From contig JANOHV010000174.1 of NCBI GenBank assembly GCA_031406795.1, positions 1 through 27,687 on the forward strand: a DNA stretch of 27,687 nucleotides, given 5' to 3'. The translations under genes were made by a program, and so were the position numbers. The stretch comes from DATDCY01 sp031406795 [NCBI: Candidatus Rokuibacteriota bacterium]. GTDB lineage: Bacteria > JAUVQV01. This document shows positions 1 to 7,349 of the stretch, piece by piece (within the stretch, counting starts at the first letter, position 1; every line of letters starts with the position of its first letter). Under the pieces are notes generated by a model, which saw only the letters and a program-made list of their open reading frames with translations, made no database searches and was not told the origin of the DNA.

Positions 1-2
1 CC

Positions 3-404
3 TTCGTGATCTACCTCACCGGGATCCTGCCGCCCCACACCCCGGTCAACGACCTGCCGAAGTACTGGAAGATGCCGGTGAAACAGTACCTGCTCGAGAC
101 GAAAATCGACCGGCACGCCGAGGAGTACTGGCAAATCCCGGCCGAGCCGCCCGAGCTGCGGAAAAAATTTATCCATGACACGAACATCCACCCCGGCTGG
201 TCCTGGCTGCACCGGGTCGGCAAGGGGGATTTCCTGAACTTCATCCCGATCGCCTTCCTCGCCGCGATCACGGTGATCTGCTACATCCGGATCATCCCGA
301 TCTTCTTCGCCAAGAAGGACATGGTCTACACCCTGCTGGCCGTCACCGAGGTCGTCGTGCTCACGCTCGCCGCCTCGGGGTACCTCGGCAGCGGCGGCCA
401 CTAA
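3..404 (+). CDS. C-terminal fragment of a cytochrome b-type integral membrane protein (5' truncated)
   Basis: The reading frame is open at the left edge, so only the last 133 or so residues are visible and no start can be given. The fragment has a soluble stretch rich in Pro, Trp and charged residues (roughly residues 8-75), including the motif HPGWSWLHRVGKGDF. Two hydrophobic helices follow (IPIAFLAAITVICYIRIIPIFF and a final one ending YLGSGGH). A loop followed by two C-terminal helices resembles the C-terminal half of cytochrome b/b6-like subunits of menaquinol oxidoreductases. No complete heme-ligand pair is visible, so the family call is tentative. The gene ends with TAA and converges on the methyltransferase gene across a strong hairpin. 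Confidence 0.5.
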   Translation, partial: FVIYLTGILPPHTPVNDLPKYWKMPVKQYLLETKIDRHAEEYWQIPAEPPELRKKFIHDTNIHPGWSWLHRVGKGDFLNFIPIAFLAAITVICYIRIIPIFFAKKDMVYTLLAVTEVVVLTLAASGYLGSGGH

Positions 405-424
405 GGCGCGGCATATTCTGGGAA

Positions 425-453
425 AAGCGGCGGGGCGCTCAGCCCCGCCGCTT
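425..453. terminator. Convergent hairpin terminator
   Basis: A perfect 12-bp inverted repeat (AAGCGGCGGGGC, loop gctca, GCCCCGCCGCTT) lies in the 52-bp gap between two convergent genes. On the minus strand the stem is followed by TTTT, so it fits a Rho-independent terminator best for the methyltransferase transcript. It can also block the plus-strand transcript. Confidence 0.8.
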
Positions 454-456
454 CTG

Positions 457-1197
457 CTAGCCGATCTTCTCCCCCTCGATCAGCAGGTAGGTGTCGTGCT
501 TGATGAAGCGCGTTGAGGTGATTTGCAGCTCGGGGTTGTTCAGGAGATGCCGGTGCGTGTCGCGATCGAAGCGCGCGCCGTAGACTTTTTCCACGAAGGG
601 TGCGAAGAGATCCTGCCGCCGTCTCAACGCCGGGTCCTGCGAGTACACCATCTCGAGTAACCGGAACTTGCCCCCGGGCTTGAGCACCCGCCCGAACTGG
701 GCGATCGCCTGCTCCTGGAGACCGGCCGGGAGGACGCAGCAGAGGAAGGTCGCCACAACCCAGTCGTACCGGTCGGACTCGACCAAGGTCATGTCGCAGG
801 CGTCGTCCTGAAGCAGCCGCACGGAACACGACGCCTCACGGCAGCGCCGCGAAGCGTGTCGCAGCATCGCGGGGCTGAAATCCAGCGCGGTGAGTGCGAC
901 ATCTGACGGGTAGTACTTGAGGTTTCTCCCCGTGCCGACCCCTGCCTCCAGCACCTCGCCGTGCAGATCGCCTACGAGCTGTGGACGCCACTTTCGGTAC
1001 TGGAGTTCCCAAGGGGTATCCAGCAGGTCGTAGAACCAGGCCGTGACACCGTAGCGATCCCGGTTCCGGCGATTCTCCTCGCGCAAGTCCTCGACGGATT
1101 TCTGTCCAATTCCCACCTTCCAATAATAACGCTCTTGTCGGATATCGCCACTAGTTCGTGAAATGAAACGATCCGCTAGTCGGCTTTCGGTTGCCAC
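457..1197 (-). CDS. Class I SAM-dependent methyltransferase (UbiE/Methyltransf_11 type)
   Basis: This is a 246-aa soluble protein with a class I methyltransferase core. Motif I is VLEAGVGTGRNLKYYP near residue 83, followed by an acidic post-I region (ALDFSPAMLRHA) and motif III/IV elements (DWVVATFLCCVLP, LKPGGKFRLLEMV). This pattern is typical of UbiE-like small-molecule methyltransferases, but the substrate cannot be read from sequence. The GTG start used here overlaps the end of the upstream LysR gene by 22 bases, which suggests translational coupling. The first 30-40 residues before the SVEDLREENRRNRD segment may be an over-extension. Co-transcription with the LysR gene is likely. Confidence 0.85.
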   Translation of the reverse strand: MATESRLADRFISRTSGDIRQERYYWKVGIGQKSVEDLREENRRNRDRYGVTAWFYDLLDTPWELQYRKWRPQLVGDLHGEVLEAGVGTGRNLKYYPSDVALTALDFSPAMLRHASRRCREASCSVRLLQDDACDMTLVESDRYDWVVATFLCCVLPAGLQEQAIAQFGRVLKPGGKFRLLEMVYSQDPALRRRQDLFAPFVEKVYGARFDRDTHRHLLNNPELQITSTRFIKHDTYLLIEGEKIG

Positions 1198-2090
1198 TGC
1201 TTCGCGAAGGCAATGAAAGTCGCCAGTATCGCGGTTTCCTTCTTGAGACGATGGCGAACGATGAAGAACTTGCGGCCCGCGGTCAGACCGTTGACGCGAA
1301 GCCGGACGAGCCAGCCCGCAGAGATTTCGTTGCCCACCGTGAGTGCCGAGAAATAGCCGATGCCGTGCCCCGACATCACGACCTGCTTGATCGCCTCCAC
1401 GGACCCGAGTTCCATGAAGTGCGGTAAAGAGATGCCCCGCCGGTTCAAGTGGGCTTCCATGGTCGCCCGCGTGGCCGAGCCCGGCTCACGGATCACCATT
1501 CGCTCCTTCAAGAATCGCTCCGGCGCGATGGAACGGGCCCGGGCAAGCGGGTGTCCCGGGGCGCAGCAGAAGAAGAGCTCGTCCTCCAGGAAGGGCTCCG
1601 AGACGATGTCCCGGGAGGTCCCGGCGGTCCCGATGAACCCCAGATCGAATTCGTTGGTCAGAAGCCGCTCTTCAATGTGTGCCGAGTTTTCAACGACGAG
1701 AGTGACCTTGACCCGGGGATATGCCACCGAGAATTCGGCGAGCCGCGAAGGCAGAAAATAGGTCCCAAGTGAGGTGCTGGCACCGACCCTGACGATGCCG
1801 GTGCCATTCTCCCGATATGCGGCGAAGTCCTGAGTCATCTCCCGCAGCCACCCCTCCATGCGCGTCGCATAGGCTTGCAACAGGTGTCCGGCATCCGTGA
1901 TGTGCACTTTCTTCCCGATGAGTTCGAATGGTGGTGTGCCCAGTACGATGCCCAGTTCCCGGATCTGCACCGAGACGGCGGACTGGGTGAGATGCAATTC
2001 GGCGGCGGCGGCGGTGAAGCTGCGATGGCGGGCAACGGCGCGGAAGATTCGCAGGTGGTGGAGCGTCAGACGCGCGAGCTCATCTTCCAT
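1176..2090 (-). CDS. LysR-family transcriptional regulator
   Basis: This 304-aa protein has an N-terminal winged helix-turn-helix (LRIFRAVARHRSFTAAAAEL, then HLTQSAVSVQIREL). A type-2 periplasmic-binding-fold effector domain follows (IVRVGASTSLGTYFLPSRLAEF onward), as in CysB/CbbR/YeiE-type LysR regulators. Length is normal for the family. It is divergent from the sulfur/selenoprotein cluster that starts at 2164, and LysR proteins usually control the divergent operon and themselves. The intergenic region contains a palindrome that overlaps the gene's own -10 box. The effector is unknown; a sulfur or selenium compound is a reasonable guess from context only. Confidence 0.93.
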   Translation of the reverse strand: MEDELARLTLHHLRIFRAVARHRSFTAAAAELHLTQSAVSVQIRELGIVLGTPPFELIGKKVHITDAGHLLQAYATRMEGWLREMTQDFAAYRENGTGIVRVGASTSLGTYFLPSRLAEFSVAYPRVKVTLVVENSAHIEERLLTNEFDLGFIGTAGTSRDIVSEPFLEDELFFCCAPGHPLARARSIAPERFLKERMVIREPGSATRATMEAHLNRRGISLPHFMELGSVEAIKQVVMSGHGIGYFSALTVGNEISAGWLVRLRVNGLTAGRKFFIVRHRLKKETAILATFIAFAKQWQPKAD

Positions 2091-2103
2091 GAGAACTACT
2101 TAT

Positions 2104-2145
2104 CATAATCATGACTATTATGAAATATCATCTTCTTCACGACAA
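2104..2145 (-). promoter_or_regulatory. LysR gene promoter overlapped by a palindromic candidate LysR operator
   Basis: On the minus strand, TTGTCG (2140-2145) and CATAAT (2117-2122) are separated by 17 bp, a good sigma-70 promoter for the LysR gene. The -10 box is one arm of a palindrome, CATAAT-N7-ATTATG (2104-2122). That overlap is the usual arrangement for LysR autoregulation. No good -35/-10 pair was found for the divergent plus-strand operon, which fits an activator-dependent promoter. Confidence 0.65.
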
Positions 2146-2163
2146 GTCTAACTTGATGGCGAG

Positions 2164-2937
2164 ATGACATTGCCGCTGCTTGTCTTCCTGATCGGGGCCG
2201 GCGGCGGAGCCCTCTCCGGACTCCTCGGGATCGGCGGCGGAATCGTCACGGCGCCTTTGCTCCTGTATCTGCCGCGGATCTTCGGACTCGAGCCGCTCTC
2301 GATGCATGCCGTCGGCGGCCTGACCATCTCCCAGGCGCTCTTCGCGAGCCTCTTCGGCGGCGTCGCGCACTGGCGGACGGGGAACGTTGACCGGCGCCTC
2401 GCCGGGGTGATGAGCGGCGTCATCTTCGTGGCGGCGCTCGTGGGCGGGGCGGGATCGAAATTCTTCAGCCACCGGTCTCTCCTCGGTCTCTTCCTGCTGC
2501 TCTCGCTGGCGGCCGCCGTCCTGATCCTGCTGCCGCAGCCGGAGGGAGACGGGACGGGGTACCGACCCGGCGCTTTTTCGACACCGGGTGCCATTGGCAC
2601 TGCCCTGGGCATCGGCGTTCTCAGCGGACTCGTCGGACAGGGCGGGTCGTTCATTCTGATCCCGATGGCAGTGACCCTCCTCAGGGTGCCGCTGCGGATC
2701 GCGATGGGCAGCAACATGGTCATCATCTTCTTCGCGTCGCTCGCGGGATTTCTCGGCAAGGCGGTTACTGGACAGGTCCCCCCGCTGCTCGCTGCCGTGT
2801 TGCTGGCGGGCATCCTGCCGGGGTCGCTGGCCGGTGTCGCGCTCGCGCGTCGCATGCCGACGGGCGCCCTCCGGGTGGCTCTCGGCGTCCTGATAATCGC
2901 AGCGTGCGCCCGGATGGCGCTCGATCTGTTCGCCTAG
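2164..2937 (+). CDS. TauE/SafE family membrane exporter (first copy in the cluster)
   Basis: This 257-aa, very hydrophobic protein has the internal duplication of the TauE/SafE (DUF81) family. A glycine-rich motif in the first half (GGALSGLLGIGGGIVTAPLL, residues about 13-32) is echoed in the second half (GVLSGLVGQGGSFILIPMAV). Seven to eight transmembrane helices are expected. Family members move sulfite, sulfonates or related anions. It is the first gene of the plus-strand sulfur/selenoprotein cluster, 73 bp from the divergent LysR gene. The ATG has only a weak ribosome-binding site. It is followed after 39 bp by a selenoprotein gene and then a second TauE gene, so it probably belongs to one transcript. 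Confidence 0.93.
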   Translation: MTLPLLVFLIGAGGGALSGLLGIGGGIVTAPLLLYLPRIFGLEPLSMHAVGGLTISQALFASLFGGVAHWRTGNVDRRLAGVMSGVIFVAALVGGAGSKFFSHRSLLGLFLLLSLAAAVLILLPQPEGDGTGYRPGAFSTPGAIGTALGIGVLSGLVGQGGSFILIPMAVTLLRVPLRIAMGSNMVIIFFASLAGFLGKAVTGQVPPLLAAVLLAGILPGSLAGVALARRMPTGALRVALGVLIIAACARMALDLFA

Positions 2938-2976
2938 CCACGAAGTCACACCATCACCACGAAAGGGGAGGACGCC

Positions 2977-3240
2977 ATGAAGAAGCCGATCATCACGCTC
3001 TACAGCAACGAACCCATGGGAAAGAGGTGACGGCAGAACCTCGCGGTCGCCTCCCGTGCGGAGGCCGAACTGGGTGCTGAAATCGTGATCGTGAAGAAGA
3101 CCTCGCCGGAGTACCACCCGGGAACGGACCCACCCTGTCCCACGGTGGTCGTCAACGGGGAAGTTCTCGTGAAGGATGGCACGGTGACCTTCGAGCAGCT
3201 CCGGGATGCGATCCAGCAGAACCTGGAATATTGCATATGA
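2977..3240 (+). CDS. Small thioredoxin-fold selenoprotein (Sec at codon 18), NEPxGKxU family
   Basis: The gene starts at ATG 2977 behind an excellent ribosome-binding site (AAAGGGGAGG). An in-frame TGA at 3028-3030 interrupts an 87-aa frame that then runs to TGA at 3238. Read as selenocysteine, the protein has a first beta strand (PIITLYS), the motif NEPMGKRU, a helix (RQNLAVASRAEAELG), a second strand (AEIVIVKK), a cis-Pro-like motif (PPCPTVVVNGEVLV) and a terminal helix (TFEQLRDAIQQNLE). This is a glutaredoxin/thioredoxin-like layout. The position equivalent to the first Cys of CxxC is Gly and the last is Sec. A 6-bp GC stem follows the TGA by 18 nt. The stop overlaps the next ATG (ATGA), so translation past the TGA would couple to the downstream TauE gene. 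A paralogue with the same motif and its own TGA lies at 9112-9432. Confidence 0.88.
3049..3065 (+). promoter_or_regulatory. Candidate bacterial SECIS stem-loop for the TGA at 3028
   Basis: GCCTCC-cgtgc-GGAGGC forms a perfect 6-bp stem with a 5-nt loop containing GU. It begins 18 nt after the in-frame TGA. Bacterial SECIS elements lie inside the coding region just downstream of the UGA, with the apical loop roughly 16-37 nt away; this one is at about 25-29 nt. Confidence 0.65.
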
Positions 3241-4025
3241 GCTGGTCGCTGCTGGCTACCCTGCTGGGGCTCGGTCTCGGTGGCGGGTTCCTCTCCGGCC
3301 TCCTCGGTCTCGGCGGGGCGATCTTCATGATCCCGCTGCTGCTCTATGTCCCGCCGCTGCTCGGCGTGGGCCAATTCGACATGAAGATCGTCGCCGCGAT
3401 CAGCATGGTGCAGGTGCTGTCAGCCTCCCTGACCGGTGTGCTGGTGCACAACAAGAACAAGTTCGTCAGCAAACAGCTCCTGATCGTCATGGGCGTCATG
3501 AACGCCGTTGGAAACCTCGCCGGTTCCCTTTACTCGAAGAACACGCGGAGTTCGCTGCTCCTTGCGATCTTCGCCACCCTGGCGGTCATCGCCGCGGTCG
3601 TGATGTTCATCCCCCGTCGCGACCAGGGCGGGGACATCGCTCCGGATGACGTGAAATTCAACAAGCCGCTCGCGGCGGCGGTCAGTCTGGCCATCGGGTG
3701 CTTCGGCGGCATGGTCGGCGCGCCGGGGGCCTTCCTTTATATCCCGGTGATGATCTATCTGCTGGGCATCCCGACACGGATCGTGATCGGCAGCACCCTC
3801 GGCATCGTTCTGCTGGGGGCGATCACGGGCACCATCGGCAAGATGGTCACCGGCCAGATCATCTGGCCGTACGCGATCGCGCTGGTGATCGGCACCATCC
3901 CCGGCGCGCAGATCGGCAGCCGGATGAGCAAGAAGGTCAACACGAAGCACCTGCGGCTGGCGATTGCGGTCATCATCGCGGTCACCGGAGTGCGGATGTG
4001 GTACCAGATCGTGACCGGGCGTTGA
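3237..4025 (+). CDS. TauE/SafE family membrane exporter (second copy in the cluster)
   Basis: This 262-aa polytopic protein has the TauE/SafE repeat. The first half carries GGGFLSGLLGLGGAIFMIPL and the second half IGCFGGMVGAPGAFLYIPVM, each followed by several hydrophobic helices. The ATG at 3237 overlaps the stop of the upstream selenoprotein gene (ATGA), a typical coupled junction. A TTG two codons upstream is possible but less likely. It differs substantially from the copy at 2164, so the two are probably not a recent duplication and may move different anions or act together. Substrate is not determinable; sulfite, sulfonate or another sulfur/selenium oxyanion is consistent with family and context. 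Confidence 0.92.
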   Translation: MSWSLLATLLGLGLGGGFLSGLLGLGGAIFMIPLLLYVPPLLGVGQFDMKIVAAISMVQVLSASLTGVLVHNKNKFVSKQLLIVMGVMNAVGNLAGSLYSKNTRSSLLLAIFATLAVIAAVVMFIPRRDQGGDIAPDDVKFNKPLAAAVSLAIGCFGGMVGAPGAFLYIPVMIYLLGIPTRIVIGSTLGIVLLGAITGTIGKMVTGQIIWPYAIALVIGTIPGAQIGSRMSKKVNTKHLRLAIAVIIAVTGVRMWYQIVTGR

Positions 4026-4103
4026 GTGCGCATCGGGTTTCCCGAACGCGCCGACTCGTAACGGCAGCCGACAGGTTGTCGGTCCATTGAGAAGGGTCAG
4101 GCT

Positions 4104-5291
4104 ATGACGAAGATTGTGGTGTTGGGTGGGTCTTTTGGCGGGTTGACCGCCGCACTCGAGCTCAAACGGCTGCTCGGGGCGCGCGCGGAGGTAACCGTCA
4201 TCAGCGATGACGACCGCTTCGTGTTTCTTCCCTCGTTGCCGTGGTTGATCATGGGGTGGCGCAGACCGGACGACATCACGCTTTCGGCGAGCGAAATCCT
4301 CCGGCCGAAGGGGATCGCATTTATTCACGAGGCGGCGCGGCTGGTGGACCCCGAGAACCACCGGGTGGAAACCGCGACCAGGCACGTGCCGTACGACTAC
4401 CTGGTGGTCGCTACCGGATCGCACCAGGCTTTCGACGATATCCCCGGCCTCGGCCCCGAAACGGGCTTCACGGACAGCACTTTTACCCTCGATCAGGCCA
4501 TGCGAACCGCGCAGACCTGGAAGCGCATCCTGGAAAAGCCCGGGCCGCTGGTGCTCGGCGCCTCGCAGATGGTCAGCTGCTTCGGCCCTTCGTACGAGTT
4601 GGCCTTCGAGATGGATGCCGAGCTCAGACGGCTCAAAATGCGGCATGCGGTGCCGATCGTCTACCTCACCTCCGAGCCGTACCTCGGGCACATGGGTGTC
4701 GGCGGCATCGGCAAGTCGCGACGCTTCATCGAGGACGAGTTTGCCGAGCGCGACATCAAGCCGCTGGTGAACCAGGCCATCGAGGAGATCGCCCCGGGAG
4801 AGATCCGGCTCAAGGACGGCACGAAGATCCCCTTCGCGCTGGCCATGATCGCCCCGCCGTTCAAAGGCATTGCGGCGGTCGCGTCACTGGGGAATCCACG
4901 GGGTTTCATTCCCGTGGACAGGAACTACCGGCACGCCCGGTACAAGAACGTGTTTGCGGTCGGCGTGGCGATCGCGATCGCGCCGGCGGAGCCGACGCCG
5001 GTGCCGACCGGGGTTCCGAAGACCGGCTTCATGACGGTGAAGATGGCGAAAGTGGCGGCAGCGACGCTCGCGGCGGAGATCACGGGGGCGCCTCCCCCCG
5101 CGGCTGAGCACCTGGGCGTGATCTGCCTCATGGACATGGGGCCCACGGCCGCAATCATGAAGGCCTACCCGGTCCTCCCGCCGCGGCAGAGTTCCTACCT
5201 GAAGGAGGCGATCTGGGCAAAATGGATGAAGCTCGGATTCGAGAAGTATTTTCTTTGGAAAATGAAGCGCGGCCTGAGCAATCTGCCGTGA
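4104..5291 (+). CDS. Sulfide:quinone oxidoreductase-like FAD flavoprotein
   Basis: This 395-aa flavoprotein has an N-terminal FAD-binding Rossmann motif (IVVLGGSFGGLTAALEL, residues 4-20), a second dinucleotide motif (YDYLVVATGS, about 97-106) and a C-terminal FAD-binding segment (VFAVGVAIAI). Two cysteines sit where sulfide:quinone reductases keep their redox pair: C159 in GASQMVSCFGPSYE and C341 in GVICLMDMG. Such enzymes oxidise sulfide, or pass electrons from persulfide, to quinone at the cytoplasmic membrane face. An amphipathic C-terminus (WAKWMKLGFEKYFLWKMKRG) fits membrane association. It lies between the second TauE gene and a cytochrome b gene, with 13 bp to the latter. Substrate specificity is inferred; the family also contains related NADH dehydrogenase II-like enzymes. 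Confidence 0.85.
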   Translation: MTKIVVLGGSFGGLTAALELKRLLGARAEVTVISDDDRFVFLPSLPWLIMGWRRPDDITLSASEILRPKGIAFIHEAARLVDPENHRVETATRHVPYDYLVVATGSHQAFDDIPGLGPETGFTDSTFTLDQAMRTAQTWKRILEKPGPLVLGASQMVSCFGPSYELAFEMDAELRRLKMRHAVPIVYLTSEPYLGHMGVGGIGKSRRFIEDEFAERDIKPLVNQAIEEIAPGEIRLKDGTKIPFALAMIAPPFKGIAAVASLGNPRGFIPVDRNYRHARYKNVFAVGVAIAIAPAEPTPVPTGVPKTGFMTVKMAKVAAATLAAEITGAPPPAAEHLGVICLMDMGPTAAIMKAYPVLPPRQSSYLKEAIWAKWMKLGFEKYFLWKMKRGLSNLP

Positions 5292-5304
5292 AGACAACCT
5301 GGGC

Positions 5305-5985
5305 ATGATAGCCATCGTCGCGACGTACGCGGTCATCGCGGCGTTCTATCTGCGGCTTGGCCTCCATGCGTTGCGTTGGCTGCAGGCAGCCGTGCGCTTC
5401 AAGGCCGGTCCGAGCAGTGGCGCGGCGACGACGGTGCGTGCGGCAGCCGACACGGCTCTGGACATCATGATGCTTCGCAGGCTGCTCATCGTGAATCCTG
5501 CCCTCTGGGTCGGCGAGTGGGTGTTTCATGCGTCCCTGTTCCTGATTGTCCTCAGGCATCTTCGCTATTTCTTGGAAGTCGCACCGTTTTGGGTACGCTG
5601 GTCACAGACACCGGGATGGATCGCCGGCTTTCTGCTGCCGGCGGCTCTCTTGTATATCTTCGCCGTCCGCCTGCTGAGCGGGCAGGAGAAATTCTCATCA
5701 AGAGCAAATCTTCTGATGCTGCTGAATGTTCTCGCCATCGGCGCCACGGGACTCTTGATGAGCACCCGATACCGAGTTGACCTGGTGGCGGTCAAGCTTT
5801 TCGCGCTGGGTATCGTCACGCTTAACCCGTCACCTCCGCCGCAGAACGCCATATTCATGGTCCACCTGGCACTTGTTCTCGCACTGATCCTGTATATTCC
5901 CGGCCATGTCTTCACCGCGCCGCTCGTCATGCTGGATGCGCGTCGTCGCGATCGTGAACGCCAGGAGGTGATGCATGACCGATAA
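5305..5985 (+). CDS. DsrM/NarI-like membrane cytochrome b subunit
   Basis: This 226-aa protein has about five hydrophobic helices. Histidines suitable for b-heme ligation lie in helices such as EWVFHASLFLIVLRHLRYF and IFMVHLALVLALILYIPGHVF. Size and layout match the NarI/DsrM/HmeC family of quinone-reactive cytochrome b subunits. The gene overlaps the following CCG-domain iron-sulfur gene by 11 bp. That pairing is the hallmark of DsrMK, HmeCD and HdrED-type modules, which exchange electrons between menaquinone and thiol/disulfide or sulfur substrates. There is no strong ribosome-binding site before the ATG, which follows the SQR-like stop by 13 bp. Confidence 0.8.
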   Translation: MIAIVATYAVIAAFYLRLGLHALRWLQAAVRFKAGPSSGAATTVRAAADTALDIMMLRRLLIVNPALWVGEWVFHASLFLIVLRHLRYFLEVAPFWVRWSQTPGWIAGFLLPAALLYIFAVRLLSGQEKFSSRANLLMLLNVLAIGATGLLMSTRYRVDLVAVKLFALGIVTLNPSPPPQNAIFMVHLALVLALILYIPGHVFTAPLVMLDARRRDRERQEVMHDR

Positions 5986-7180
5986 GCGGTCCTTCGGCGA
6001 GGAACTTTCGCCCCGGCAGTTGATCGAGATCGACGCTTGCACGCAGTGCGGCGAGTGCCTGAAACATTGCCCGGTGCAGATGGTCACCGGGAACCCGGCC
6101 ATTGCTCCACCGGAGAAGATCCGGCTTTTCCGGGAGTTCCTGCGCGCAACGGACGGGATCAAGGCCCGCCTTCTCGGCCCCCAGGCGGTGGACCCGAAGC
6201 TGCTTGAAGACTTCACCAAGGCCGTCTACGAGTGCACGACCTGCGGCGCCTGCGGCGAGAGTTGCCCCGTGGGGATTTTCACGCAGCGACTCTGGCCGAC
6301 GCTGCGCAAGGAATTGGTTCGACGCGGACTCGGCCCCCTCGGGCCGCAGCCGAAGATGCCCGGGGCGATCGAACGCACGGGCAACCCTTATGACAAGCCG
6401 GCCGCGGAACGCTATTCCCCCTGGCTTCCGGAGCAGGTCCACGTTGCCGAGCGCGCCGAAATCGCCTACTACGCCGGGTGCACCGGCGCTTACGAGTCCA
6501 TGCCGATGGTGCGGGGCGACGTCCTCGTGCTGCACGCCACCGGCATTCCTTTCACGATGCTGCCGCCCGAAGAGGAAGTCTGCTGCGGGTTCCCGCTGTT
6601 CATCACCGGGCAGCACGAACTACTTGCCGGACTGGTGAAGCGACTCGTCGAAGGCTATCAGGCGCGCGGCGTGAAGACGCTGGTGTGCTCGTGTCCCTGC
6701 TGCGTGAACATCATGTCGCGTGACTGGCCGGCACTCTACGGCAAAGAGTTGCCATTCAAGATCCGGCACATCACCCAATTCGTCGTCGACGCCTTCAACC
6801 AGGGGAAACTTCGCGTGCCGCGTGCACTGCATGAACGGGTCATCTACCACGACCCCTGCTACCTGAGCCGCGGTGTCGGGGTGATCGAGGAGCCCCGGGA
6901 GACGCTGCGGCGCATCCCGGGACTCACGGTGCTGGAGTTCGATTGCCACGGCCTCAACTCCCGATGCTGCGGCTCCGGCGGCGCCGCGCGCAAGGTGTTT
7001 CACGAAAACGCGATCGCAATGGGCCGATTGACGATCGACGAAGCGGTGGCGAAGGGAGCCGACCGGCTGATCCTGAGTTGCCCCGCCTGCTATGCCAAGG
7101 TCAACGAGGCGATGCAGGGGTACGAAAAGCAGATCCGGATCACGGATATCATGGAGCTGCTGGCCTCCACGCTGCAGTGA
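5975..7180 (+). CDS. DsrK/HdrD-like iron-sulfur protein with two CCG domains
   Basis: This 401-aa cytoplasmic protein has two [4Fe-4S] ferredoxin motifs near the N-terminus (CTQCGECLKHCP at 22-33 and CTTCGACGESCP at 87-98). Two CCG (cysteine-rich) domains follow: C169 with CCG at 203-205, and C295, C324 with CCG at 331-333 and the later CPAC at 369-372. The second CCG domain has the complete CX(n)CCGX(n)CxxC signature that binds the noncubane cluster of HdrB/HdrD and DsrK-type proteins, which reduce or form disulfides. The start overlaps the cytochrome b gene, so the two should form a membrane complex linking quinone to a disulfide, persulfide or selenosulfide substrate. That substrate may be one of the neighbouring selenoproteins. 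Confidence 0.87.
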   Translation: MTDKRSFGEELSPRQLIEIDACTQCGECLKHCPVQMVTGNPAIAPPEKIRLFREFLRATDGIKARLLGPQAVDPKLLEDFTKAVYECTTCGACGESCPVGIFTQRLWPTLRKELVRRGLGPLGPQPKMPGAIERTGNPYDKPAAERYSPWLPEQVHVAERAEIAYYAGCTGAYESMPMVRGDVLVLHATGIPFTMLPPEEEVCCGFPLFITGQHELLAGLVKRLVEGYQARGVKTLVCSCPCCVNIMSRDWPALYGKELPFKIRHITQFVVDAFNQGKLRVPRALHERVIYHDPCYLSRGVGVIEEPRETLRRIPGLTVLEFDCHGLNSRCCGSGGAARKVFHENAIAMGRLTIDEAVAKGADRLILSCPACYAKVNEAMQGYEKQIRITDIMELLASTLQ

Positions 7181-7318
7181 AGGAACCGCATGACATGCCG
7201 ATCCCCCGCGGAGGATGTGAGCCAGATTCTTTCCCGGCATCAAACTCCCACCACCAGGGAGGACGACCATGGCCAAAGCGAAGCAGTGGAATGGAGATGG
7301 AAATGAAGATGATGTCTC

Positions 7319-7333
7319 GGGAGACCGTCTCCC
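7319..7333 (+). other. Short hairpin upstream of the rhodanese-DsbD start
   Basis: GGGAGA-ccg-TCTCCC is a perfect inverted repeat ending 16 bp before the preferred ATG at 7350 and just before its AAGGGG ribosome-binding site. It could influence translation initiation. It also lies inside a short in-frame extension that starts at ATG 7269 and in an overlapping short frame ending at TGA 7351-7353. Its role is speculative. Confidence 0.35.
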
Positions 7334-7349
7334 TGCAAGGGGACAAACC

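Noticed and set aside
7178-7180. TGA at the end of the DsrK/HdrD-like gene as another Sec codon
   Set aside because: The protein is complete at this point and the downstream frame shows no homology-like continuation.
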